DNA of 64,000 bases from Mycolicibacterium mucogenicum DSM 44124 (GTDB lineage: Bacteria; Actinomycetota; Actinomycetes; Mycobacteriales; Mycobacteriaceae): NCBI RefSeq assembly GCF_005670685.2, contig NZ_CP062008.1:1612001-1676000 (forward strand), written 5' to 3'. Each line of letters begins with the position of its first letter. The first letter of the stretch is position 1. The notes under the pieces were generated by a model, which was given only the letters and a program-made list of their open reading frames with translations, did not search any database and was not told where the DNA came from. Below are positions 31,552 to 40,835 of the stretch, piece by piece. A program made the translations under genes and the position numbers.

Positions 31552-33531
31552 ATGGCCCTGACACCGTTCGACGACCTGGATACGTACTTCTCTCTGCCCC
31601 GGGTGTCCGGGCTCGCGGTCTCGCCCGACGGCCGCCGCGTCGTCACGATGATCAGCGAGCTGAACGCCAAGGGCACCGAATTCATCACCGCGGCTTGGGA
31701 ACTCGACGCCGACGGTCAGCGCGAGGCGCGCCGGCTGACGTACGGAGCCAAAGGGGAGTCCCAGCCGGCGTTCACCGCGGCCGGTGACCTGCTGTTCGTC
31801 GCGGCGCGCCCCACCGACACCGACGATGAACCGCCGGCGGCGCTGTGGCGACTGCCCGCCAACGGAGGTGAGGCACAACGGATTCTGGAGCTGGCGGGCG
31901 GCGTCAGTGGTGTGCACGCGGCCCACTCGGCCGACGTCGTGGTGGTGACGGCGCCGATGCTCCCGTCGGCCGGCACGCCCGACGATGACAAGCGGCTGCG
32001 CACCCTCCGCAAGGACAAGAAGGTGTCGGCGATCCTGCACACCGGATACCCGGTGCGGCACTGGGACCACGATCTGGGCCCGGATCACACGCACCTGCTC
32101 CGTGTCGAATCCGGTGCGGCCCATGACATCACACCGCAGCCGGGGATGGCGCTGAACGAGGCCACCGTCGACATCAGCGCGGACGGCAGCTTCGCCGTCG
32201 CGTCCTGGGAGCTCCCCGCACCGGGGGCCGCGCTGCGCAGCGTCCTGGTCCGCATCGACATCGGCACGGGGGAGCGCACCGTCATCGCCGACGACCCGGC
32301 CGCCGACCTCGGGCACCCGTCGATCTCGCCCGACGGCACCACCGTCGCGTACCTGCGGGAGACGCACTCGACACCAGAGCAGGCGCCGCGGATCACCTTG
32401 TGCCGCCAGGTCTTCGGTGCCGAGCCGGTCGAGCTCACCGCCCACTGGGACCGCTGGCCGGCATCGGTGACCTGGTCGCACGACGGGTCGACCCTGCTGG
32501 TCACCGCGGACGACAACGGCCGGGCGCCGATCTTCGCCGTCGACCCGTCGAGCGGTGCGGTCACCCGGTTGACGCACGACGACTTCGCGTACGGCGAGGT
32601 GCGGCCCGTCGCCGGTGGCGCGCTGTATGCCCTGCGCAGCAGCTACCTGAGCCCGCCGCATCCGGTCCGGGTCGACGGCGACGGGTCCGTCACCGTGCTC
32701 CCGAGTGTCGAATTTCCCGAATTGCCAGGCGAATTGGTCGAGCTGACGGCAACCGCGGACGACGGTACGCCCGTTCGTTCCTGGCTGACACTGCCGGCCG
32801 GCGATGCCCCCGCGCCGCTGCTGCTGTGGGTGCACGGCGGTCCGCTGGGCAGCTGGAACACGTGGCACTGGCGGTGGAATCCCTGGCTGCTCACCGCGCT
32901 CGGCTACGCCGTGCTGATGCCGGACCCGGCGCTGTCCACCGGATACGGTCAGGACTTCATCCAACGCGGCTGGGGTGCTTGGGGTTTCGCGCCGTACACC
33001 GACCTGATGGCCGCTGTCGACGCGGCGTGCGCGCACCCGCGCATCGACAGCAGCCGGATCGCCGCGATGGGTGGCTCGTTCGGCGGCTACATGGCCAACT
33101 GGATCGCCGGGCACACCGACCGGTTCGCCGCCATCGTCACGCACGCCAGCCTGTGGGCGCTGGATCAGTTCGGGCCGACGACCGACGGCGCCTACTGGTG
33201 GGCCCGCGAGATGACACCCGAGATGGCCGAACGCAATTCACCGCACCGCCATGTCGAGAACATCACGACCCCGATGCTGGTGATCCACGGTGACAAGGAC
33301 TATCGCGTCCCGATCGGTGAAGGCCTGCGGTTGTGGAACGACCTGCTGACCCGGTCGGGGCTCCCGGCCGACGACGCCGGCACCACCGCGCACCGCTACC
33401 TGTACTACCCGTCCGAAGGGCACTGGATCGCCGCGCCGCAGCACGCCAAGATCTGGTACCAGGTGGTGGCGGCATTCCTGTCCGAGCACGTGCGCAAGGA
33501 ACACGTCGACCTGCCGGAGACCCTCGGTTAG
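31552..33531 (+). CDS. S9 family serine peptidase (prolyl oligopeptidase/acylaminoacyl-peptidase type)
   Basis: 659 aa. An N-terminal beta-propeller with WD40/TolB-like repeats (residues about 20-380: LAVSPDGRRV, HPSISPDGTTVAYL, SVTWSHDGSTLLVTADD) screens peptides. The C-terminal alpha/beta hydrolase has Ser in GGSFGGYMANW near 507, Asp in HGDKDYRVP near 580 and His in EGHWIAAPQ near 622. No signal peptide is seen, so it is cytosolic. Its TAG stop lies within the -10-like hexamer of the next gene. Confidence 0.92.
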   Translation: MALTPFDDLDTYFSLPRVSGLAVSPDGRRVVTMISELNAKGTEFITAAWELDADGQREARRLTYGAKGESQPAFTAAGDLLFVAARPTDTDDEPPAALWRLPANGGEAQRILELAGGVSGVHAAHSADVVVVTAPMLPSAGTPDDDKRLRTLRKDKKVSAILHTGYPVRHWDHDLGPDHTHLLRVESGAAHDITPQPGMALNEATVDISADGSFAVASWELPAPGAALRSVLVRIDIGTGERTVIADDPAADLGHPSISPDGTTVAYLRETHSTPEQAPRITLCRQVFGAEPVELTAHWDRWPASVTWSHDGSTLLVTADDNGRAPIFAVDPSSGAVTRLTHDDFAYGEVRPVAGGALYALRSSYLSPPHPVRVDGDGSVTVLPSVEFPELPGELVELTATADDGTPVRSWLTLPAGDAPAPLLLWVHGGPLGSWNTWHWRWNPWLLTALGYAVLMPDPALSTGYGQDFIQRGWGAWGFAPYTDLMAAVDAACAHPRIDSSRIAAMGGSFGGYMANWIAGHTDRFAAIVTHASLWALDQFGPTTDGAYWWAREMTPEMAERNSPHRHVENITTPMLVIHGDKDYRVPIGEGLRLWNDLLTRSGLPADDAGTTAHRYLYYPSEGHWIAAPQHAKIWYQVVAAFLSEHVRKEHVDLPETLG

Positions 33532-33540
33532 GTTTGCAGC

Positions 33541-34800
33541 ATGACCGCACCGCAGCGCGAATTCGACATCGTTCTCTATGGCGCCACCGGCTTCGTCGGG
33601 AAGCTGACCGCCCAGTACCTGGCCGAGAACGGAGGACAGGCGCGGATAGCGCTGGCGGGCCGGTCGATGGACAAACTGGCCGCGGTCCGCGACTCGCTCG
33701 GCGCGGCCGGGCAGGGCTGGGGCCTGATCCAGGCCGACGCCTCGTCGCAGCACACCCTCGATGCCATGGCCGAGCGGACCCAGGTGGTGGTCACCACGGT
33801 CGGGCCGTACCTCAAATACGGGCTGCCGCTCGTGGCGGCGTGCGCCGCGGCCGGTACCGACTACGCCGACCTCACCGGCGAGAGCCTGTTCATCCGGGAG
33901 AGCATCGACCTGTTCCACAAGCAGGCCGCCGACACGGGCGCCCGCATCGTGCATTCGTGCGGATTCGATTCCATCCCTTCGGATCTCACGGTCTATGCGC
34001 TGTTCAAGGCCGCCCAGGCGGACGGCGCCGGCGAGCTCACCGACACCGACTACGTGCTCCGCGGATTCTCCGGCGGGGTGTCGGGCGGCACCGTCGCCTC
34101 GATGCTCGAGCTGTTCACGCGGACGTCCGGTGACGAGGAACTGCGGCGGACCATGATGGATCCGTACACGCTGACCACCGATCGCGGCGCCGAGCCCGAC
34201 CTCGGCCACCAGACCGACACGCCGTGGCGCCGGGGCCGGGACATCGCCCCCGAACTCGCCGGCACGTGGACCGGTGCCTTCGTCATGGCCGTCGCCAACA
34301 CCCGCATCGTGCGGCGCAGCAACGCACTGCTGGACTGGGAGTACGGGCGCCGGTTGCGGTACGCGGAGCACATGAGCCTGGGGTCGTCGCCCATCGCGCC
34401 GGTGGCCTCGGCGCTGGGCACCGCGGCCAACGCGGCCGTCATGAACCTCGGCAGCCGCTTCTTCAACAAGCTGCCCCGTGGCCTCATCGACCGCGTCGTG
34501 CCGAAGCCCGGGACCGGGCCCAGCGAGCGGGCGCGCGACAAGGGCTACTACCGCGTCGAGACGTACACCCGCACCACCAGCGGCGCCCGGTACCGCTCGG
34601 TCATGGCGCAGCAGGGTGACCCGGGCTACAAGGCGACCGCGGTGCTGCTGGGCGAGAGCGGGCTGGCGCTGGCCCTCGACCGCGACCGGCTCTCGGACCT
34701 CAAGGGCGTCCTGACCCCGGCCGCGGCCATGGGCGATGTGTTGATCACCCGGCTGCCGGCCGCCGGCGTCACCTTCGAAACCGAGGCGCTGGGGCGCTGA
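33541..34800 (+). CDS. Saccharopine-dehydrogenase-like trans-acting enoyl reductase family protein
   Basis: 419 aa, equal to M. tuberculosis Rv2449c at the same locus. The N-terminal NAD(P)-binding motif is YGATGFVGKLTAQYL, followed by AGRSMDKL and VVTTVGPYLKYG. The paralogue Rv2953 is a trans-acting enoyl reductase in phthiocerol and phenolglycolipid synthesis; the role of the Rv2449c type is not settled. A TAGGTT hexamer (33529-33534) ends 6 nt before the ATG, so the mRNA is probably leaderless. Confidence 0.88.
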   Translation: MTAPQREFDIVLYGATGFVGKLTAQYLAENGGQARIALAGRSMDKLAAVRDSLGAAGQGWGLIQADASSQHTLDAMAERTQVVVTTVGPYLKYGLPLVAACAAAGTDYADLTGESLFIRESIDLFHKQAADTGARIVHSCGFDSIPSDLTVYALFKAAQADGAGELTDTDYVLRGFSGGVSGGTVASMLELFTRTSGDEELRRTMMDPYTLTTDRGAEPDLGHQTDTPWRRGRDIAPELAGTWTGAFVMAVANTRIVRRSNALLDWEYGRRLRYAEHMSLGSSPIAPVASALGTAANAAVMNLGSRFFNKLPRGLIDRVVPKPGTGPSERARDKGYYRVETYTRTTSGARYRSVMAQQGDPGYKATAVLLGESGLALALDRDRLSDLKGVLTPAAAMGDVLITRLPAAGVTFETEALGR

Positions 34801-34898
34801 TTCGCGCAGCAAGCGCCGAAGTGCTGTGCCACGCCGCCGACCCGGCTAGTGTCGGCGGCGAGGCGCTTCACACACATCGGTGACGAGGGGAACATGCC

Positions 34899-35534
34899 AT
34901 GGCTGGTCTTGACGAACTGCTCAATCAGATTCCGACACAAGAGATTGCGGCCAAGCTCGGCGCTGATGAAGGGGAGGTGAACAGCGCCGTACAACAACTG
35001 GTGCCGCTGCTGCTGGGCGGTGTGCAGCAGACTGCGCAGGACCACCCCGATACCGCGGCCGGCCTCGAAAGCGAAGCCGCCGACCATGCGGCGAGCGGGC
35101 TGCTCGACGGGGGCGTGACGGTCGACCAGGTCAACCAGGACCAGGGCGCCGACGCCATCGCGAAGATCTTCGGCGGCAATGACAGTGGCCAGGTCGCGTC
35201 GGCGCTCGCCGGTGGCGGCGCGGGCAACAGTGAGCTGATCCAGAAGCTGCTGCCGATCCTGGCGCCCATCGTGCTGGCCTACATCGGCAAGCAGCTCACC
35301 GGCGGTGGTGGCGCGGCGTCGACGCCTGCGGCATCCGGCGGCGGCGGACTCGGTGACGTGCTGGGCAACATCCTCGGTGGCGCGCTGAGCGGTAACAAGG
35401 CGGGCAGCAACGCGAACTCCGGGGACAACCCGCTCGGCAGCATCCTGGGCAGCGTCCTCGGCGGTAGCGGCAACCAGGGCGCCGGCGGCGTGCTCGGCAG
35501 TGTCCTGGGCGGGTTGTTCGGCAACAAGAAGTAG
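34899..35534 (+). CDS. DUF937 (YidB-like) protein
   Basis: 211 aa. The first about 140 residues are helical (LDELLNQIPTQEIAAKLGAD, VQQLVPLLLGGVQQ, IAKIFGGNDS), the DUF937 domain of unknown function. The rest is Gly/Ser/Asn-rich repeats of the LGSILGSVLGG type, which look like a flexible or self-assembling tail. GAGGGGAAC precedes the ATG. It lies alone between the enoyl reductase and valS. Confidence 0.85.
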   Translation: MAGLDELLNQIPTQEIAAKLGADEGEVNSAVQQLVPLLLGGVQQTAQDHPDTAAGLESEAADHAASGLLDGGVTVDQVNQDQGADAIAKIFGGNDSGQVASALAGGGAGNSELIQKLLPILAPIVLAYIGKQLTGGGGAASTPAASGGGGLGDVLGNILGGALSGNKAGSNANSGDNPLGSILGSVLGGSGNQGAGGVLGSVLGGLFGNKK

Positions 35535-35586
35535 CCCCCGAGGGGCAGTTTTATGTCAGCTCACCGGGTTTACCTAGAATTGGCCG

Positions 35587-38256
35587 GTGACTGCCAGCGA
35601 TACACCTGATCCCGCGACCGTGACTGCGGCCGATGCTCTGCCCAAAACGTGGGATCCGAGCGCGGTAGAAGCTGACATGTACCAGGGCTGGGTCGACGCC
35701 GGATACTTCACCGCCGACCCGACCAGCGACAAGCCGCCGTACTCCATCGTGCTGCCGCCGCCGAACGTCACCGGCAGCCTGCACATGGGCCACGCGCTCG
35801 ACCACACCCTGATGGACGCGCTCACCCGCCGGAAGCGCATGCAGGGTTACGAGGTGCTGTGGCTGCCCGGCATGGACCACGCCGGTATCGCCACGCAGAC
35901 CCTGGTCGAGAAGCAGCTCGCCGCCGAGGGCAAGACCAAGGAGCACTTCGGCCGCGAGGGCTTCGTGGAGAAGGTCTGGGAGTGGAAGCGCGAGTCCGGC
36001 GGCACCATCGGTGGCCAGATGCGCCGCCTGGGTGACGGCGTCGACTGGAGCCGCGACCGCTTCACCATGGACGAGGGCCTGTCGCGCGCCGTCCGCACCA
36101 TCTTCAAGCGGCTTTTCGACGCCGGCCTGATCTACCGCGCCGAGCGGCTGGTCAACTGGTCGCCGGTGCTGGAGACCGCGATCTCCGACCTCGAGGTCAA
36201 GTACGACGACGTCGAGGGCGAGCTGGTCTCGTTCCGGTACGGCTCGATGAACGACGCCGAGCCGCACCTGGTCGTGGCAACCACGCGACTCGAGACGATG
36301 CTCGGTGACACCGCCATCGCGGTGCACCCCGACGACGAGCGCTACCGCGCACTGGTCGGCAAGACCCTGCCGCACCCGTTCCTGGACCGCGACATCATCA
36401 TCGTGGCCGACACGCACGTCGACCCCGAATTCGGCACGGGCGCAGTCAAAGTCACGCCGGCCCACGACCCGAACGACTTCGAGATCGGCCTACGGCACAA
36501 CCTCGCGATGCCGACGATCATGGACACCAAGGGCGCCATCGCCGGTACCGGAACCGAGTTCGACGGCATGGACCGCTTCGAGGCCCGCGTCAAGGTGCGC
36601 GAGAAGCTGGCCGCCGAGGGCCGCATCGTCGCCGAGAAGCGGCCGTACCTGCACAGCGTCGGGCACTCCGAGCGCAGCGGTGAGGCCATCGAGCCGCGGC
36701 TGTCCATGCAGTGGTGGGTCAAGGTGGAATCGCTGGCCAAGGCTGCCGGTGACGCAGTCCGTAACGGCGACACCGTGATTCACCCGACCAGCCTGGAACC
36801 CCGCTGGTTCGCCTGGGTCGACGACATGCACGACTGGTGTATCTCCCGTCAGCTCTGGTGGGGCCACCGCATCCCGATCTGGCACGGCCCCGACGGCGAG
36901 ACCGTCTGCGTCGGCCCGGACGAGGAGCCGCCCGCGGGCTGGGAGCAGGACCCCGACGTGCTCGACACGTGGTTCTCCTCGGCGCTGTGGCCGTTCTCGA
37001 CCATGGGCTGGCCCGACAAGACGCCGGAGCTCGAGAAGTTCTATCCGACAACGGTTCTCGTCACGGGCTACGACATCCTGTTCTTCTGGGTGGCCCGCAT
37101 GATGATGTTCGGCACGTTCGTCGCCGACGACCCGGTGCTCGATGGGGCCAAGGTGCCTTTCGAGAACGTCTTCCTACACGGGCTGATCCGCGATCAGTTC
37201 GGCCAGAAGATGAGCAAGTCCAAGGGCAACGGCATCGACCCGCTGGACTGGGTCGAGATGTTCGGCGCCGACGCGCTGCGCTTCACACTGGCTCGCGGCG
37301 CCAGCCCCGGCGGCGATCTGTCCATCGGCGAGGACCACGCCCGCGCGTCGCGCAACTTCGCGACGAAGCTGTTCAACGCAACGCGTTTCGCGATGATGAA
37401 CGGTGCGGCGCCGGCCGCGCTGCCGGCTGCCGCTGAACTCACCGACGCCGACCGCTGGATTCTGGGCCGGCTCGAAGAGGTCCGCGCCGAGGTGGACAGC
37501 ACGCTGGAGCGCTACGAGTTCAGCCGCGCGTGTGAGGCGCTGTACCACTTCGCCTGGGACGAGTTCTGTGACTGGTACCTGGAGCTCGCGAAAGCCCAAC
37601 TGTTCGAAGGTGGTTCGCGCGCCGAACACACCAAGGCAGTCCTGGCCGCCGTGCTCGACGTGCTGCTCAAGCTGCTGCACCCGGTCATGCCGTTCGTCAC
37701 CGAGGCGCTGTGGAAGTCGCTGACCGGTGGTGAGTCGGTCGTCATCGCCGAGTGGCCGCAGGCATCGGGTGTCGCGCTGGACCAGGTGTCCGCGCAGCGG
37801 ATCACCGACATGCAGAAGCTGATCACCGAGGTCCGCCGGTTCCGCAGTGACCAGGGCCTCAACGACCGGCAGAAGGTGCCCGCGCGCCTGGTGGGCATCA
37901 GCGAGGCCGACCTGGATGCCCAGGTGGCCGCCGTGACGTCCCTGGCGTGGCTGACCGAGCCGGCCGACGGCTTCAACCCCTCGGCGGCAGTGGAGGTCCG
38001 GCTGTCCAAGGGCACCGTCGTCGTCGAGGTGGACACCTCGGGCACCGTCGACGTCGCCGCCGAGCGGCGCCGGCTCGAGAAGGACTTGGCCGCCGCGCAG
38101 AAGGAACTCGCCCAGACCGCAGGCAAATTGGGCAACGAGGCATTCCTCGCGAAGGCGCCGGAGGATGTGGTCGCCAAGATCAAGGCCCGCCAGCAGCTGG
38201 CCACCGAAGAGGTCGACCGGATCAATTCCCGGCTGGCGAGCCTGCCGTCCGCATGA
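35587..38256 (+). CDS. valS: Valyl-tRNA synthetase
   Basis: Class I synthetase, 889 aa, charging tRNA-Val. The HIGH-type motif is [14 protein letters not shown] near residue 58, and [12 protein letters not shown] is at about 539. Editing domain (CP1) between, and a C-terminal coiled-coil arm ([19 protein letters not shown]). The start is a GTG with TAGAAT at 35575-35580, 6 nt upstream, so the transcript is probably leaderless. The stop overlaps folC by 4 bases. Confidence 0.98.
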   Translation: MTASDTPDPATVTAADALPKTWDPSAVEADMYQGWVDAGYFTADPTSDKPPYSIVLPPPNVTGSLHMGHALDHTLMDALTRRKRMQGYEVLWLPGMDHAGIATQTLVEKQLAAEGKTKEHFGREGFVEKVWEWKRESGGTIGGQMRRLGDGVDWSRDRFTMDEGLSRAVRTIFKRLFDAGLIYRAERLVNWSPVLETAISDLEVKYDDVEGELVSFRYGSMNDAEPHLVVATTRLETMLGDTAIAVHPDDERYRALVGKTLPHPFLDRDIIIVADTHVDPEFGTGAVKVTPAHDPNDFEIGLRHNLAMPTIMDTKGAIAGTGTEFDGMDRFEARVKVREKLAAEGRIVAEKRPYLHSVGHSERSGEAIEPRLSMQWWVKVESLAKAAGDAVRNGDTVIHPTSLEPRWFAWVDDMHDWCISRQLWWGHRIPIWHGPDGETVCVGPDEEPPAGWEQDPDVLDTWFSSALWPFSTMGWPDKTPELEKFYPTTVLVTGYDILFFWVARMMMFGTFVADDPVLDGAKVPFENVFLHGLIRDQFGQKMSKSKGNGIDPLDWVEMFGADALRFTLARGASPGGDLSIGEDHARASRNFATKLFNATRFAMMNGAAPAALPAAAELTDADRWILGRLEEVRAEVDSTLERYEFSRACEALYHFAWDEFCDWYLELAKAQLFEGGSRAEHTKAVLAAVLDVLLKLLHPVMPFVTEALWKSLTGGESVVIAEWPQASGVALDQVSAQRITDMQKLITEVRRFRSDQGLNDRQKVPARLVGISEADLDAQVAAVTSLAWLTEPADGFNPSAAVEVRLSKGTVVVEVDTSGTVDVAAERRRLEKDLAAAQKELAQTAGKLGNEAFLAKAPEDVVAKIKARQQLATEEVDRINSRLASLPSA

Positions 38257-39689
38257 GCGCCCCCACACCCGACGAGATCGCCGAGCTGCTGCAGGTCGAG
38301 TATCTGCTCGACCAGCGGTGGCCGGAGACGAAGATCGAGCCGAGCACCGTCCGGATCGAGGCGCTGCTGGAGATGCTCGGTTCGCCGCAGCGCGGCTACC
38401 CGAGCATCCATGTGGCCGGCACCAACGGCAAGACGTCGGTCACCCGGATGATCGACGCGCTGCTGACGGCGTTCTCGCGGCGCACCGGCCGGACGACGAG
38501 CCCGCACCTGCAGGCCGCCACCGAACGCATCGCGATCGACGGAAAGCCCATCAGCCCAGCGCAATACGTCGCCACCTATACCGAGATCGAGCCGTTCGTC
38601 GAGATCGTCGACCGGCAGTCGGAAGCGGGTGAGCTGGGTGAGCCCGGCCCCAAGATGAGCAAGTTCGAGGTGCTCACCGCCATGGCGTTCGCGGCCTTCG
38701 CCGATGCGCCGGTGGACGTCGCGGTTGTCGAGACCGGCCTGGGCGGACGTTGGGATGCCACCAACGTCGTCGACGCCCCGGTCGCGGTGATCACACCGAT
38801 CGGCTTGGACCACACCGATTATCTCGGCGACACCATCGCCGCGATCGCGGGGGAGAAGGCCGGCATCATCGCCCGCCAGCAGCCCGACCTGGTGCCCGCC
38901 GGCACCGACCCCAGCACCGTCGCGGTGATCGCCCGCCAGCCCGCCGAAGCCATGGAAGTGCTGATGGCACAGGCGGTTACGGCCGACGCCGCTGTGGCGC
39001 GGGAGGACTCCGAGTTCGCCGTCCGCGGCCGGCAGGTCGCCGTCGGTGGGCAGCTGCTGGAACTGCAGGGCCTCGGTGGCGTCTACACCGACATCTTCCT
39101 GCCGCTGCACGGCGAGCACCAGGCGCACAACGCCGTCCTGGCGCTGGCCGCTGTCGAGGCGTTCTTCGGCGCCGGGGCCGACCGTCAGCTCGACGTCGAA
39201 ACCGTGCGCCAGGGGTTCGCCTCGGTGTCCACACCCGGCCGGCTGGAGCGGATGCGCAGCGCCCCAACGGTATTCATCGACGCCGCGCACAACCCGGCCG
39301 GCGCCGCCGCACTCGCTGACGCGCTGCAGACGGAGTTCGAGTTCCGGTTCCTGGTCGGTGTCATCTCGGTCATGGCCGACAAGGACGTGGCCGGCATCCT
39401 GGCCGCGCTCGAGCCGGCGTTCGATCTGGTGGTGGTGACCCACAACGGGTCGCCGCGCGCCATGGACACCGAGACGCTGGCGTCCCTGGCGGAGGAGACC
39501 TTCGGACCAGAGCGCGTCATCACCGCGCCGAACCTGCCCGACGCCATCGAGGCGGCGACGGCGCTGGTGGAGGAGTCGGGCAACGACTACGGCTCGTCGG
39601 ACGGCTTCTCCGGCTCGGGCATGGTGATCACCGGCTCGGTCGTGACGGCCGGTGCGGCCCGCACCTTGTTCGGAAAGGACCCGGCATGA
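38253..39689 (+). CDS. folC: Folylpolyglutamate synthase / dihydrofolate synthase
   Basis: 478 aa. ATP-dependent ligase that adds glutamate to (dihydro)folate. The Mur-ligase P-loop is [14 protein letters not shown], and the region [14 protein letters not shown] plus the [25 protein letters not shown] segments follow, with a C-terminal domain carrying [17 protein letters not shown]. The ATG overlaps the valS stop (ATGA), and its own stop overlaps the DUF4233 start by 4 bases. Confidence 0.97.
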   Translation: MSAPTPDEIAELLQVEYLLDQRWPETKIEPSTVRIEALLEMLGSPQRGYPSIHVAGTNGKTSVTRMIDALLTAFSRRTGRTTSPHLQAATERIAIDGKPISPAQYVATYTEIEPFVEIVDRQSEAGELGEPGPKMSKFEVLTAMAFAAFADAPVDVAVVETGLGGRWDATNVVDAPVAVITPIGLDHTDYLGDTIAAIAGEKAGIIARQQPDLVPAGTDPSTVAVIARQPAEAMEVLMAQAVTADAAVAREDSEFAVRGRQVAVGGQLLELQGLGGVYTDIFLPLHGEHQAHNAVLALAAVEAFFGAGADRQLDVETVRQGFASVSTPGRLERMRSAPTVFIDAAHNPAGAAALADALQTEFEFRFLVGVISVMADKDVAGILAALEPAFDLVVVTHNGSPRAMDTETLASLAEETFGPERVITAPNLPDAIEAATALVEESGNDYGSSDGFSGSGMVITGSVVTAGAARTLFGKDPA

Positions 39690-40060
39690 CGGCCCCGAAC
39701 CAGCCCGACCCCTGGAAGAGCTTCCGTGGCGTGATGGCCGGGACCCTGATCCTCGAAGTCATCGTGGTGCTGCTGGCGCTGCCGGTGGTGTCGGTGTTCC
39801 ACGGTGGCCTGACGCCGCTCAGCAGCGGCTACCTCATCGGCATGGCGGTCGTACTGGCCCTGTTGTCGGGGATGCAGGGCCGGCCGTGGGCACTGTGGGT
39901 CAACATCGGCATGCAGTTCGTGCTGATCCTGGGCGCGTTCATCGACGTGACCATCGGCATCGTCGGCATCATCTTCCTGCTCGTCTGGGTCCTGATCGCG
40001 TACCTGCGGTCCGAGGTCAAGCGGCGCCAGGACCGCGGCCTGCTGCCCGGCCAGCAGTGA
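39686..40060 (+). CDS. DUF4233 membrane protein
   Basis: 124 aa with four hydrophobic helices ([64 protein letters not shown]), equivalent to Rv2446c. Always found after folC in mycobacteria; function unknown. The start overlaps the folC stop (ATGA). Confidence 0.9.
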   Translation: MTAPNQPDPWKSFRGVMAGTLILEVIVVLLALPVVSVFHGGLTPLSSGYLIGMAVVLALLSGMQGRPWALWVNIGMQFVLILGAFIDVTIGIVGIIFLLVWVLIAYLRSEVKRRQDRGLLPGQQ

Positions 40061-40109
40061 GTTCCGCCCGAATCGTTCGATTCGGTTACTGACTAGTACG
40101 CTGTCCGCC

Positions 40110-40520
40110 GTGACTGAGCAGACCCTTGTTTTGATCAAGCCCGACGGCGTCAAGCGCAACCTGATCGGCGAAATCATCAGCCGGATCGAGCGCAAGGGCC
40201 TGACCTTCGCTGCGCTGGAGCTGAAGACCGTCAGCGTGGAGCTGGCGACCAAGCACTACGCCGAGCACGAGGGCAAGCCTTTCTTCGGTGACCTGCTGGA
40301 ATTCATCACCTCCGGCCCGGTTGTGGCCGCCATCGTCGAGGGCCCGCGTGCCGTCGCCGCCTTCCGGCAGATCGCTGGCGGCACCGATCCGGTGGAGAAG
40401 GCCGCGACCGGCACCATCCGTGGTGACCTGGCCCTGATCACCCAGGACAACCTGGTGCACGGCTCGGATTCGCCGGAGTCCGCGGCCCGTGAAATCGCCC
40501 TGTGGTTCCCCGGTAACTGA
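40110..40520 (+). CDS. ndk: Nucleoside diphosphate kinase
   Basis: 136 aa. It balances NTP pools by transferring phosphate through His117 (NLVHGSDS). Other motifs are [11 protein letters not shown] and [15 protein letters not shown]. Start GTG 40110 with a -10-like TACGCT (40097-40102) 7 nt upstream, consistent with leaderless transcription separate from folC. Confidence 0.98.
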   Translation: MTEQTLVLIKPDGVKRNLIGEIISRIERKGLTFAALELKTVSVELATKHYAEHEGKPFFGDLLEFITSGPVVAAIVEGPRAVAAFRQIAGGTDPVEKAATGTIRGDLALITQDNLVHGSDSPESAAREIALWFPGN

Positions 40521-40529
40521 CACTGTGGT

Positions 40530-40554
40530 CCGCCGGTAGCTGAGCTACCGGCGG
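40530..40554 (+). terminator. Hairpin after ndk
   Basis: CCGCCGGTAGCT (40530-40541) is complementary to AGCTACCGGCGG (40543-40554), a very stable stem without a T-tract, 10 bases after the ndk stop and just upstream of the rne promoter. Confidence 0.7.
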
Positions 40555-40584
40555 CACCTCGTCGGAGATTGGCCGGCGATGTGG

Positions 40585-40590
40585 GATACT
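40585..40590 (+). promoter_or_regulatory. Probable -10 element of rne
   Basis: GATACT in the context TGTGGGATACTGG is the best -10-like hexamer between ndk and rne, and implies a start near 40597. I see no good -35, which is common in mycobacteria. Confidence 0.5.
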
Positions 40591-40596
40591 GGCCTA

Positions 40597-40835
40597 CGGG
40601 TGACCTGCTTCATACCAGGAGCGGACGCCCGGATGAAGACTTAGACGACGCGACCACCCGGAGAAATCCGGGTGCGGCGCCGACCGTCCAGCCATCATTC
40701 AGCCAGGCACCGAGGGCTCCCCGTGGGCCGCTAGGTGCGAGACCACAACAATCTCGGGAGAAGTTCCCCGAGCCAATACAAGAAGCCCTCGCGTGGCCGC
40801 GTCGCAGGACGCGCCCGGGGGCTTGAGGAGAATAC
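40597..40835 (+). promoter_or_regulatory. Long structured 5' leader of rne
   Basis: About 240 nt separate the probable transcription start from the rne GTG. Local hairpins are visible: CACCCGG/CCGGGTG (40655-40661 with 40668-40674, loop AGAAAT) and CTCGGG/CCCGAG (40753-40758 with 40767-40772). AAGCCC near 40783 can also pair with the GGGCTT that abuts the GAGGAG ribosome site. A long rne leader involved in autoregulation is known in E. coli and a long one has been reported in M. smegmatis. That this one works the same way is inference. Confidence 0.55.
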
